Positions 1 through 8,030 of a DNA stretch of 64,000 nt are shown here, piece after piece (position 1 is the stretch's first letter; the number at the start of each line of letters is the position of its first letter). The stretch covers positions 1 through 64,000 of the forward strand of contig NZ_QXTH01000015.1 of assembly GCF_003946865.1 (NCBI RefSeq). Direction: 5' to 3'. Origin of the DNA: Antribacter gilvus (GTDB taxonomy: Bacteria > Actinomycetota > Actinomycetes > Actinomycetales > Cellulomonadaceae). The notes under the pieces were generated by a model, which worked only from the letters and a program-made list of their open reading frames with translations, did not search any database and was not told where the DNA came from. The translations under genes were made by a program, and so were the position numbers.

Positions 1-2
1 CC

Positions 3-650
3 GCCGCCTTCGTCCTGACCCAACCCACCGAACCCACCCCCGCACAGGCCGACACCTCCCAGCAGCCGGCCACCACCCCCGCACCACCCCACGCACCACC
101 CGCACCACCCGCACCCGCGCCGACACCAGAACCAGCCACCCCCACCGACGAACCCGCACCCGCGGGCCGGCCAACGCCAGGCATGGAGCCCGCGCACGCG
201 GCCGGACCTCTGCCCGCGCCCCCCGCGGCGGGCGGCCCGGCGGCGGACCCGGCACCCGCGCCCGGCGCCGCACCAAACCCGGTCGCGCCCGGCCCCACAC
301 CGGCACCTGCCCCCGCGCCGACCAGCCCCGCGCCGTGGCTGTCGTTGACGGCGAACCTCAACGGCCAGGCTCATGCCGCTCTGGCGGTCTATGAGATCGT
401 CCCGCGAGACGGGGCCACGATCATCTCCGTCACCGCCTCCGCCGCGCTGGACCGGGTCGTCAAGGATCCGGCCACCGGCCGCTGGTATGTCTTGTCGTTG
501 CCCGTGTACCGCGACGGGGACGGTGACGGCGACGTCGCCCTGACAGTCACCTACGACAGCCCGCCCGAGGGATCCGTCGTTCTCCAGAGGCGGCTGCCCA
601 GCGTCCTCGGCTCGCTCCTCGAGGACCTGCTCGACCTCCTGGGCCTGTGA
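3..650 (+). CDS. Proline/alanine-rich secreted or surface protein, 3' part only
   Basis: The frame is open from the first complete codon of the window, so the gene begins upstream and only its last 215 residues are visible. The first residues (AAFVLTQP) could be the end of a membrane segment or signal sequence. About 110 residues of Pro/Ala/Thr-rich linker follow. The last ~100 residues form a compact domain containing a short DGDGDGD run and end in a leucine-rich tail (LLEDLLDLLGL). No LPxTG sorting motif is visible. A linker of this kind usually bridges the cell wall, so an exported protein is likely, but the end domain is not one I recognise. A strong hairpin follows the stop codon. Confidence 0.6.
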   Translation, partial: AAFVLTQPTEPTPAQADTSQQPATTPAPPHAPPAPPAPAPTPEPATPTDEPAPAGRPTPGMEPAHAAGPLPAPPAAGGPAADPAPAPGAAPNPVAPGPTPAPAPAPTSPAPWLSLTANLNGQAHAALAVYEIVPRDGATIISVTASAALDRVVKDPATGRWYVLSLPVYRDGDGDGDVALTVTYDSPPEGSVVLQRRLPSVLGSLLEDLLDLLGL

Positions 651-657
651 GGGACCA

Positions 658-690
658 GGTGCCGGGCGCTCGTCCGGAGCGCCCGGCACC
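658..690 (+). terminator. Hairpin terminator after the proline-rich gene
   Basis: Perfect 14-bp stem (658-671 with 677-690) with a 5-nt loop, starting 8 nt after the stop codon. There is no clear T run, as is common in high-GC actinobacteria. Confidence 0.7.
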
Positions 691-800
691 GTCACGGCCG
701 CGTGCCCTCCGGCGCAACCTGGTCGACGTCGGTCCATACCTCGGTCATCTCGGCGACGAGCCGTCGCGCACCTCGATGAACGTCGCGACCTCGAAGTGCT

Positions 801-840
801 GCAGCCACGGACACGTACACGTGTGCGTGTCGGTGGCTGC
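801..840. promoter_or_regulatory. Near-perfect 40-bp palindrome over the YdeI-family promoter
   Basis: Positions 801-840 read the same on both strands except for one mismatched pair (809/832) and one G-T pair (816/825). The centre is ACACGTGT. A plausible -10 box, CAGACT (844-849), follows and sits 6 nt before the ATG at 856, so the palindrome covers the -35 region. This layout suits an operator for a dimeric repressor. A hairpin acting on upstream transcripts is the alternative. Confidence 0.5.
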
Positions 841-855
841 TGGCAGACTCGAATC

Positions 856-1521
856 ATGACCACGAGCATCGGCACCGCGGGCGGCACACCCGATCGGCCC
901 GCGATCTTCTTCGCGGGGCCCGAGGAGTTCCGCGCCTGGCTCGAGGCCAACCACGCCACCGCGACAGAGCTGTGGATGGGCCTCTACAAGAAGCACGTGC
1001 CCAACCAGGGCCTCACCTGGGCGCAGGCGGTTCCCGAGGCGCTGTGCTTCGGCTGGATCGACTCGGTGGCACAGCGCATCGACGACGACGCGCGCCGTCA
1101 GCGCTGGACACCCCGCAAGCCCGCGAGCATCTGGTCGAGCGTGAACATCGCGCTCGTCGAGCGGCTCACCGCCGAGGGACGCATGCATCCCGCGGGCCTG
1201 GCTGCGTTCGAGCGACGCCGCGAGGACCGGTCGGGCGTGTACTCGCACGAGAACCCGAACAGCGAGCTGCCGCCGGAGGCCGCGGCGCGTCTGGCAGCCA
1301 ACGCCGCGGCCTCCGCGTTCTGGAAGGCCGCCACCACCACCTACCGCCGGCAGGTCACCCATTGGGCGCTCTCCGCCAAGCAGGAGGCCACCCGCGAACG
1401 GCGGCTCACGCAGCTCATCGAGGACAGCGCGGCCGGTCGGCTCGTACCCTTCCAGCGATACGGCGACACACCGAAGTGGGTCGAGCGGGCCGCGGCGGCC
1501 GCCCGGGAGGCGGAGGCCTGA
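856..1521 (+). CDS. YdeI/OmpD-associated family protein
   Basis: A 221-residue protein with the features of the YdeI/OmpD-associated family (often labelled bacteriocin-protection protein). These are an N-terminal block with LWMGLYKKH, the LCFGWIDS motif, RFTP-like RWTPRKPASIWS, and a C-terminal helical part. The biochemical activity of the family is not established, and a link to antimicrobial peptide resistance is reported only for some members. I chose the ATG at 856 because the family homology starts just after it and a -10-like CAGACT lies 6 nt upstream, suggesting a leaderless transcript. Possible starts further upstream add only low-complexity residues that lie inside the palindrome. 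It stands alone, convergent with the next gene. Confidence 0.85.
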   Translation: MTTSIGTAGGTPDRPAIFFAGPEEFRAWLEANHATATELWMGLYKKHVPNQGLTWAQAVPEALCFGWIDSVAQRIDDDARRQRWTPRKPASIWSSVNIALVERLTAEGRMHPAGLAAFERRREDRSGVYSHENPNSELPPEAAARLAANAAASAFWKAATTTYRRQVTHWALSAKQEATRERRLTQLIEDSAAGRLVPFQRYGDTPKWVERAAAAAREAEA

Positions 1522-1525
1522 CCGC

Positions 1526-2599
1526 TCAGGGGCTGGTGCCCGCCCCGCCGAGGTCCGCCGCGAGCTCGTCGATGCCCTGCTTCTCGAGGTCGTGAATCGT
1601 TCGGACGCGGTCGCCGAGCGCGTCGAAGGTCAGGGTTCGCGAAGCGGCGCGGTGGGCGATCTCCCGCCACTGGCGACCCGAGCGCTCGAAGGTCTCAGCC
1701 GCATCGAGCATGCCCGCCGCCCGCAGGGTCCGCGCGAAGAGAGGCCGTCCCGCGGCGGGCGCAGTGTGTTCGCGATCGATGCACGCGACGAGACGGGAGT
1801 GCCACACCTCGGTGCCCTGGAAGAGCGCAGGCCATCCCTGGCGGCCCGGGTCGTCGGCGAGCCGACCCCACTTCGCGAGTCCCGACAGTCCGAAGTTGAC
1901 GTCGAACGAGTTGCCCAGCACCGGGCGGGTCATTCCGTCGACGGTCGCGGCGAGCCCCGCCAGGAGCGCCGGCCTCACGTCCGCGGGGAGCAGCGGGTCC
2001 AGCAGCGCGAGGACCGGGTGCTTTCGTCGCGCCTGACCGTACGAGCCCATGACGACCTCACGGGCCAGCACCGCGCTCGCGCCCGTGCCGTCCAGCACCC
2101 GGAAGCCCTCCTCCTCGTGCGGGAGCGCGATGACGATGTGCTCCTCGTTCGCATCGAGCGCCGTCGACGTGAGCCACGGGATCGAGCCGCGCGAGAGCGG
2201 CAGGATGACGGGCTTGCCCGCGTCTAGCAGTCGTGTCGCCTCGCGCTTCGTCGTCGCGGACTCGTGCCGCACGCCGAGCCGATCGAGGATCGCGGGCGCC
2301 CACGGCGCCGGATGGTGCTGGCACACGAGGGTCAGGAGCGGGTGACCCACCTCCTTGTAGCTGAACAGCGCGTACATGAAGCCGATCCCGCCGCCGATGC
2401 CGTACGCCACCTCCGGGCGCAGCTCCAGTCCCGCCGTGCGCAGCAGTGCGACGACGAGCGCCGACGCCGGATGGGTGTCGTCGGGCCGTGCAGGATTGTT
2501 CGCCTCGAGCTGGGCAGCGACGTGCGCGTAGCTGCGGCCCGTCTCCGCCATCTGTGCGCGGACCCGGGCCTTGAACGCCTTGCGTTCAGTCATCTTCAT
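1526..2599 (-). CDS. BtrH N-terminal domain / DUF4872-type protein
   Basis: A 357-residue protein. The N-terminal half resembles the BtrH domain, the papain-like fold named after the butirosin acyltransferase. It has a glycine-rich stretch (AYGIGGGIGFMYALFSY) where the nucleophile region is expected, then VCQHHPAPWAPAILDRLG and a segment with HIVIALPHEEEGFRVLDG. The C-terminal half (from about residue 200) is the helical DUF4872-like part. It could be an acyltransferase or a peptidase-like enzyme; no substrate can be read from the context. The usual catalytic Cys of this fold is not obvious in the glycine-rich stretch, so activity is uncertain. A 160-bp gap separates it from the ATP-grasp gene, which is also on the minus strand. 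Confidence 0.7.
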   Translation of the reverse strand: MKMTERKAFKARVRAQMAETGRSYAHVAAQLEANNPARPDDTHPASALVVALLRTAGLELRPEVAYGIGGGIGFMYALFSYKEVGHPLLTLVCQHHPAPWAPAILDRLGVRHESATTKREATRLLDAGKPVILPLSRGSIPWLTSTALDANEEHIVIALPHEEEGFRVLDGTGASAVLAREVVMGSYGQARRKHPVLALLDPLLPADVRPALLAGLAATVDGMTRPVLGNSFDVNFGLSGLAKWGRLADDPGRQGWPALFQGTEVWHSRLVACIDREHTAPAAGRPLFARTLRAAGMLDAAETFERSGRQWREIAHRAASRTLTFDALGDRVRTIHDLEKQGIDELAADLGGAGTSP

Positions 2600-2683
2600 T
2601 CACATTCCGGGCGCCCGGTCGATCGTTCCCCACGCGTGATCCGACCGGCGACCTTGATGTGAACGTCGCCTCGGAGTCCGCGA

Positions 2684-2695
2684 TGACTCGAGTCA
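2684..2695. promoter_or_regulatory. 12-bp perfect palindrome upstream of the BtrH-type gene
   Basis: TGACTCGAGTCA lies 85-96 bp upstream of the start at 2599, in the 163-bp gap between two minus-strand genes. It is a candidate operator only; no promoter boxes are obvious around it. Confidence 0.3.
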
Positions 2696-2762
2696 CCTTT
2701 GCCCAGGTAGTAGATGCGGGCGTGGGCCGCATCAGGACAGGCGGACGGAGCCGCCGCGCCCA

Positions 2763-3539
2763 CTATACGTCGACGCGCAGCGGTAGAACCGGCCGGACGA
2801 ACGCCCGGTCGCGAGGGAGCAGCTCGGCCGCGGGACCCGCGGCGCGGAGGACGACGTCGAGCACCCGGTCGACGTCGGAGGCGTAGGTCCCCGAGGCCCA
2901 GGCGGCGTTGGCCTCGATGACGACGAGCCGGCCGTCGAGCGCGCCGACGTCGACGACGATCGCCGTCGGCAGCGTCCCCGCCAGGTCGGCGACGAGGGCG
3001 GCTGCGTCGGCCGCGACGCCGTCGGGCATCGGAGCGGGACGCAGGCCGCCGGAGGCGGCGTACTGGCTGGCTGCGTGGATCGCGCCGTCCAGGAGGTGGA
3101 GGCGGTACTCGGCGGTGAACGTGACGATGTCGGCCACCAGGACAAGCGTGTCGGGGTCGACGGCGTCGGGGCCAGGCAGGCGGGCGCCGTCGGTATAGAT
3201 CATGGCGCGCAGCGACTTGTCGTTCGGCGCCTTGATGAACGAGGGATAGCGCAGTTTCCAGGCGTCCCGGATCGGCAGAGCGCGGATCGCCCGCCCGACG
3301 ACGGCGCGGGGCAGGTCCGCGAGCCACGTCGCCGGAGCTTCGAGGCAGGCGATGCCCAGGGCTGGGGCCACGGCGTCGGCGAACGTCGGGCCGGCATGCA
3401 GGTGCTCGGCCTTCAGCCCTTCCGGAAGGTCGGCGGGCGACGACAGCTGGACCGGCATGAGGCCGCGTCCCTCGGCGGCCCGGCTGACGGACTCGGCGGA
3501 GGCCGTCAGCCGGGGCGGGAGCAGCAACGTTCGAGGCAC
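2763..3539 (-). CDS. ATP-grasp domain protein, R2K clade
   Basis: A 258-residue protein with the short ATP-grasp layout of the R2K clade (DUF4343-like). It has a substrate-binding N-terminal part, the PSFIKAPNDKSLRAMIY segment in the place of the ATP-binding lysine, the central LVVADIVTFTAEYRLHLLDG strand-loop, and the metal-binding end VIEANAAWASG. Such enzymes join a carboxylate to an amine using ATP; the partners here are unknown. I start it at the GTG at 3539 (protein begins VPRTLLLPPRL). The reading frame stays open for 67 more codons upstream, but that stretch would run into the divergent gene at 3633 and has no family character. Confidence 0.75.
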   Translation of the reverse strand: MPRTLLLPPRLTASAESVSRAAEGRGLMPVQLSSPADLPEGLKAEHLHAGPTFADAVAPALGIACLEAPATWLADLPRAVVGRAIRALPIRDAWKLRYPSFIKAPNDKSLRAMIYTDGARLPGPDAVDPDTLVLVADIVTFTAEYRLHLLDGAIHAASQYAASGGLRPAPMPDGVAADAAALVADLAGTLPTAIVVDVGALDGRLVVIEANAAWASGTYASDVDRVLDVVLRAAGPAAELLPRDRAFVRPVLPLRVDV

Positions 3540-3632
3540 GCGCCGAGACTGCCATGCCGGGCCTTTCGCCTCCGAGTCATTTCGACGCCGGAGCACGTCG
3601 GGTGTCAGGGGCGGCGGATATCGTTCGGGCCC

Positions 3633-4844
3633 ATGACGACGGGGAACCCAGAGATCGACGCGTTGCTGGCAGTGATGCCCGCCGAGCACGGGCGAGGCGA
3701 GGGGTTCGACTGGCCGGTGGTCGAGGCCTCGCTCGGGCATCGGCTGCCGACGGACTACAAGACGTTCATGGACGTCTACGGGAGCGGATCGCTACCCGGT
3801 CTCAGCATCGAGCCGCCGGTCCTGCCAGACGAGTACCCGTATACCAGCGGGGGCATCGCTGAGGAGACGGCGAACCTCCGCCACACGTTGGAGCACCCAT
3901 GGCACGACGACCCGATGCCGGAAGGGCTGAGGCAGGCCGACCAGCTCGTGGCGTGGGGCGTCGGACACCACGACCCTGACCTGTACGGATGGATCATGAC
4001 CGGCGACGACCCGGACACGTGGCCGGTCGTGGTGTGGCGGCGCCACCGTGGGCCGGAGCTCGTCCGGTTCGACATGGGGATGGTCGAGTTCCTCCGGCGT
4101 CTGGTCACCGCGGACCTGGACGACATCCCGGGCAGCAACGACTCGGCGTGGGGCAACCGCGGCCCCTACATCGGGTGGCGCGAGGACCGTCGTCGTTCAG
4201 AGGATGGACTCGGCGCACACACCGGGGAGTCAGATCCGGAGGCGAAGTTCTTGCTCGGCCTGCCCGAGGTCCGGCCGCTTCCGGACTGGCTCTCACTGAT
4301 CCTGTCGGGTCATGAGACGCCGGTCCGACTCGCGGTCCACCTACGGCTCGTGCACGACGTCGCCGTGAGCCTGCTCGACGGACTCGCCGAGGCGTACCCG
4401 GATCTGCGCGTCGATCGCGAAGCGGTGGAGTTCGGTGCCGCGACGCACGATATCGGCAAGATCGTCCACCGTTCGGAGCTGACCGGCCCGGGGTCGGATC
4501 ACGAGGAGGCTGGCCGCCAGATGCTGCTCACGATGGGGCACGACGAGCACCTGGCGCGGTTCGCCGCGACGCATGGCACCTGGGACTCACCCGACCGCCG
4601 GCTGGAGGACCTGCTCGTCACGGTCGCGGACAAGGTCTGGAAGGGCAAACGCATCAGTGAGCTGGAGGAACGTGTCGCCGACATGATCGCGGAGCTCACC
4701 GGCAAGGACCGGTGGCAAGTTTTCCTCGCGGTCGACCAGCTCTGCGAGGACCTTGCGGGCGACTCCGACGAGCGGCTGGCGTTCCATTCGGCCGCGCCCG
4801 TGCACATCGGCCCGCACGGGCCGCTCGCGCCAGTGGAAGACTGA
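3633..4844 (+). CDS. SMI1/KNR4-like domain fused to an HD domain
   Basis: A 403-residue two-domain protein. Residues ~10-170 look like the SMI1/KNR4 (SUKH) fold, with LGHRLPTDYKTFMDVYGSG near the start and a late WVVVWRRH-like strand. Many bacterial SUKH proteins are immunity proteins of contact-dependent toxins. Residues ~225-400 form an HD metal-dependent phosphohydrolase: an early His, then H272-D273 in AATHDIGK, and a downstream Asp in TVADKVWKG. The fusion suggests a regulatory or protective hydrolase, but the substrate is unknown. The start at 3633 is an ATG just upstream of the SUKH homology; the longer frame to 3075 overlaps the ATP-grasp gene and is a shadow. Confidence 0.75.
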   Translation: MTTGNPEIDALLAVMPAEHGRGEGFDWPVVEASLGHRLPTDYKTFMDVYGSGSLPGLSIEPPVLPDEYPYTSGGIAEETANLRHTLEHPWHDDPMPEGLRQADQLVAWGVGHHDPDLYGWIMTGDDPDTWPVVVWRRHRGPELVRFDMGMVEFLRRLVTADLDDIPGSNDSAWGNRGPYIGWREDRRRSEDGLGAHTGESDPEAKFLLGLPEVRPLPDWLSLILSGHETPVRLAVHLRLVHDVAVSLLDGLAEAYPDLRVDREAVEFGAATHDIGKIVHRSELTGPGSDHEEAGRQMLLTMGHDEHLARFAATHGTWDSPDRRLEDLLVTVADKVWKGKRISELEERVADMIAELTGKDRWQVFLAVDQLCEDLAGDSDERLAFHSAAPVHIGPHGPLAPVED

Positions 4845-4850
4845 TCGCAG

Positions 4851-4907
4851 ATGTTCGACCACCTCGGGGTCACGCTGGTCGTCCGCGACGGCAACCACGT
4901 CGAGGGA
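4851..4907 (+). pseudogene. Remnant of the 3' end of an alpha/beta hydrolase gene
   Basis: Nineteen codons encode MFDHLGVTLVVRDGNHVEG. They match residues near the C terminus of the intact hydrolase at 11268-11816 (MFDHLGGTLVIRDDDHFEG), including the catalytic His, with clear nucleotide identity. The match stops on both sides: upstream lies the stop of the HD gene, downstream unrelated sequence. I read it as the leftover of a second copy, lost by deletion or recombination. It is not expected to be translated as a functional protein. Confidence 0.65.
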
Positions 4908-5048
4908 CCAGCGTCAGGCGGTGCCGACGAGGATGGCCGTCCAGACGAGAGAAGCCACCACGGTGTCCGACTCTTAACCCCCGCGGACCAGGACGCGACC
5001 AGCGCCCTGATCCGCGCGAAGGTCCCCACCTCTCGCGGCCGCCGAGGA

Positions 5049-7262
5049 CTAGCGGCGTCGGGTGACCGCCCCCGGGCGTAGGTCGAGCCGGCGCAGCAGC
5101 TGCGCGTTGAGGGCGACCACGACCGTGGAGGCGGACATGAGGACCGCACCGACCGACATCGGCAGGACGAACCCCACGGGGGCGAGGATCCCCGCGGCGA
5201 GCGGCACGGAGATCAGGTTGTAGCCGGCCGCCCACCACAGGTTCTGCTGCATCTTGCGGTATCCGGCGCGGGACAGCTCGATCACCGACAGGACGGACCG
5301 CGGGTCGTCGCTGGCGAGGATCACACCTGCCGACGCGATGGCCACGTCGGTCCCGGCACCGATCGCGATGCCGACGTCGGCCTGGGCCAAGGCGGGGGCA
5401 TCGTTCACGCCGTCGCCCACCATGGCCACGGTGCGGCCCTCGTCCTGCAGCCGGCGCACCGTGGCGGACTTGTCCTGGGGTCGCACCCCGGCGAAGTACC
5501 GGTCGATGCCCAGCTGGGCAGCGACCGAGGCGGCCACCGCCTCGGCGTCGCCGGTGATCATGACGACCTGGACGCCCCGGTCGTGGAGCGCGGCGACGGC
5601 GTCCCACGACTCGGGACGGACCTCGTCGGCCAGGCGCAGGGCGCCCGCGACCCGGCCGTCGACCAGGACGTGCAGGACGATCGAACCGTCCTCCCGCCAG
5701 GCGGCGGTCACGTCGAGCTCGCGGGCGGAACGCTCCTCGAGGAGGGTGGGACCGCCGACCTCCACGACCTGGCCGGAGACGGTCGCACGCACGCCGACCG
5801 CCGGTGAGGACGCGAAGTCCTGCGTCGGGCTCAGGACGATGCCCTGGTCCGCAGCGGCCCGGACGATCGCCCGCGCCAGCGGGTGCTCGGAGTCCTGCTC
5901 GGCGGACGCCGCCAGGCGCAGCACCTCCTCGGACGCCTGGCCCTCGGCCGGCTCGACGGCCGTCACGACCGGCTCGCCCCTGGTCAGGGTGCCCGTCTTG
6001 TCGAAGAGCACGGTGTCGACGGTGCGCATGGTCTCCAGCGCCAGCCGGTCCTTGACGAGCACGCCGCCGCGCGCCGCGCGCTCGGTCGCGATCGAGACGA
6101 CCAGCGGGATCGCGAGGCCGAGCGCGTGGGGGCACGCGATCACCAGGACGGTGACGGTTCGGACCACCGCGTCGTCGGGCAGCCCGGCGAGGCTCCACAC
6201 GACCGCCGTGACCGCCGCCGCACCCAAGGCGAACCAGAACAACCACCCGGCGGCACGGTCCGCGAGCCGCTGCGCCTTGGACGTCGAGGCCTGTGCATCC
6301 GCGACCAGGCGCTGGATCCCCGCCAGGGCCGTGTCCCGCCCGACGGCGGTCACCTGCACGCGCAGTCCGGAGTCGGTGGCCACGGTGCCCGCGACCACCG
6401 GGTCACCCACCGCCCGCTGCACGGGACGCGACTCCCCCGTGATCATCGACTCGTCCATGCTGGCAGCACCGGTGACAACCCGGCCGTCGGCGGGCACGCG
6501 GCCACCTGGCCGCACGATCACGACGTCACCGGTACGCAGGTCCGACGGCGCGACCGTGACGACCGTGTCGCCGTCGACCCTCTCTGCCTCGTCGGGCAGC
6601 AGCGCGGCGAGCGAGTCCAGGGCCGACGTGGTCTGGGCGAGGGACCGCATCTCGATCCAGTGCCCGAGCAGCATGATGACGATCAGCAGGGCGAGCTCCC
6701 ACCAGAACTCGAGCTGATGGTCGAGCACGCCGAGGCTCGCGCCCCACGACGCCACGAAGGCGACAGTGATCGCCAGGCCGATCAGGAGCATCATGCCTGG
6801 GGTACGGGTCCGGACCTCCGATACCGCGCCCGTCAGGAACGGGCGACCGCCCCAGACGTACATGAGCGTGCCGAGCACCGGCGACACCCAGGCCAGGCCG
6901 GGCACGTCGGGCAGGTCGTAGCCCAGGACCATCGCGAACATCGGCGAGGCAAGGACCACGGGCACCGCCAGAGCGAGCATGATCCAGAACAGGCGACGGA
7001 ACTGGCCGACGTGGTCAGAGTGGCCGCCGTGGCCCTCGTGGCCCTCGTGGCCCGGTTCATGTCCTGCGTGCGTACCGTGGCCGGCGGCCTCGTGCCCGGA
7101 GTGCCCGTGATCGGAATGCCCATGATCGACGTGCCCGTGGTCGTGGCCCCCCTGGTGGTGGTCATGGTGCTCGTGGCTGGTGCCGTGTTCCGTCTCGGCA
7201 GCCGGCGCACTGTGACCGGCGTGATGGTCGGCCGAGTGCGTCCTTGCGTGGTCGTGCGTCAT
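5049..7262 (-). CDS. copB: Copper-translocating P-type ATPase, CopB type
   Basis: A 737-residue P1B-type ATPase that exports copper (possibly silver) across the cytoplasmic membrane. Residues ~2-84 are an extremely His-rich tail (many DHGH and HEGH repeats), likely a metal buffer or sensor. Visible motifs: TGES at 275-278 (actuator), CPH at 377-379 in a membrane helix (the signature of the P1B-3/CopB group; CopA has CPC), the phosphorylation site DKTGT at 421, and GDGVND near residue 620. The ATG at 7262 is preceded by GAGGAG. Starting earlier would place the 5' end across the operator at 7312-7328. The operator and the response regulator gene lie just upstream. Confidence 0.92.
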   Translation of the reverse strand: MTHDHARTHSADHHAGHSAPAAETEHGTSHEHHDHHQGGHDHGHVDHGHSDHGHSGHEAAGHGTHAGHEPGHEGHEGHGGHSDHVGQFRRLFWIMLALAVPVVLASPMFAMVLGYDLPDVPGLAWVSPVLGTLMYVWGGRPFLTGAVSEVRTRTPGMMLLIGLAITVAFVASWGASLGVLDHQLEFWWELALLIVIMLLGHWIEMRSLAQTTSALDSLAALLPDEAERVDGDTVVTVAPSDLRTGDVVIVRPGGRVPADGRVVTGAASMDESMITGESRPVQRAVGDPVVAGTVATDSGLRVQVTAVGRDTALAGIQRLVADAQASTSKAQRLADRAAGWLFWFALGAAAVTAVVWSLAGLPDDAVVRTVTVLVIACPHALGLAIPLVVSIATERAARGGVLVKDRLALETMRTVDTVLFDKTGTLTRGEPVVTAVEPAEGQASEEVLRLAASAEQDSEHPLARAIVRAAADQGIVLSPTQDFASSPAVGVRATVSGQVVEVGGPTLLEERSARELDVTAAWREDGSIVLHVLVDGRVAGALRLADEVRPESWDAVAALHDRGVQVVMITGDAEAVAASVAAQLGIDRYFAGVRPQDKSATVRRLQDEGRTVAMVGDGVNDAPALAQADVGIAIGAGTDVAIASAGVILASDDPRSVLSVIELSRAGYRKMQQNLWWAAGYNLISVPLAAGILAPVGFVLPMSVGAVLMSASTVVVALNAQLLRRLDLRPGAVTRRR

Positions 7263-7311
7263 GACAGCTCTCCTCGTCGCGCGCGTCATACGTTCGTCGG
7301 TCTCGAACCAC

Positions 7312-7328
7312 ATACCCACCGGGGGTAT
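7312..7328 (-). promoter_or_regulatory. CsoR-like copper operator upstream of copB
   Basis: ATACCC-ACCGG-GGGTAT is a perfect inverted repeat with a 5-bp spacer, 50-66 bp upstream of the copB start. CsoR/RcnR-family repressors typically bind G/C tracts flanked by ATA/TAT of this form. No csoR gene is in the window, so the regulator would act from elsewhere. Confidence 0.7.
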
Positions 7329-7355
7329 TCCCGCAGCGGCGACCGGCGGCGGAGG

Positions 7356-8030
7356 TCAGCGCCCGACCATCCGGTTCTCCCAGGCCCAGGCGGCGATCTC
7401 CACGCGGTTCCGCAGCCCCAGCTTGGCCTGGACCGCGGCGACGTGACCCTTGACGGTGCTGAGTGCGATGAACAGCTCCGCACCGATCTCCAGGTTGGTG
7501 CGTCCGTGCGCGATCGCACGCACCACCTCAGTCTCCCGCTCCGAGAGCGTCCGGGCGGTCGCACCGCCACCAGGCGGGTTCACGCCGGCGGCGGGGGGCG
7601 CCGTCGTCGTCAGGTGCCGTAGGAGCCGCACCGTGACCGACGGCGACACCAGGGCATCGCCCGCGTGCGCCGCCCGGACCGCCTCGACGAGGAGGGCCGG
7701 CCCGGCGTCCTTGAGGACGAAGCCGGCCGCCCCTCCGCGCAGCGCCCCGTAGACGTACTCGTCGAGGTCGAAGGTCGTGACCACGACGACCCTGAGCGGA
7801 TCCGCGACGTCGGGCCCGGCAAGGGTCCGGGTGACCTCGATACCGTCCAGGCGCGGCATCCGGATGTCGACGAGGCACACGTCGGGCCGTAGGCGCCGGG
7901 CCAGCGTGACTGCCTCCGCGCCGTCGGACGCCTCGGCCACCACAGCGATGTCGGGCTGGTCCTCGAGAATGACGCGTAGGCCGTTGCGGACCATCGGCTG
8001 GTCGTCGGCCAGGAGCACGCTGATCGTCAT
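7356..8030 (-). CDS. NarL/LuxR-type response regulator
   Basis: A 224-residue two-component response regulator. The receiver domain (1-120) shows the acidic pair LADDQ, the phospho-acceptor D55 in CLVDIRMPRLDG, the switch residue in VVVTTFDLDEY and the conserved Lys in GFVLKDAG. A LuxR-type DNA-binding domain (about 155-220) has the usual LSERETEVVRAIAHGRTNLEIGAELF pattern. The ATG at 8030 overlaps the stop of the kinase gene (ATGA), so the two are translationally coupled. It probably controls its own operon or envelope genes; the target is not visible. Confidence 0.95.
   Translation of the reverse strand: MTISVLLADDQPMVRNGLRVILEDQPDIAVVAEASDGAEAVTLARRLRPDVCLVDIRMPRLDGIEVTRTLAGPDVADPLRVVVVTTFDLDEYVYGALRGGAAGFVLKDAGPALLVEAVRAAHAGDALVSPSVTVRLLRHLTTTAPPAAGVNPPGGGATARTLSERETEVVRAIAHGRTNLEIGAELFIALSTVKGHVAAVQAKLGLRNRVEIAAWAWENRMVGR

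Noticed and set aside
50-180. CCACCCGCACC-type repeats near the window start
   Set aside because: They are low-complexity codons of a proline/alanine-rich linker, not a separate repeat element.
5254-7622. Long plus-strand frames opposite copB
   Set aside because: They are Ser/Arg/Thr-rich shadows; the P-type ATPase motifs are all on the minus strand.
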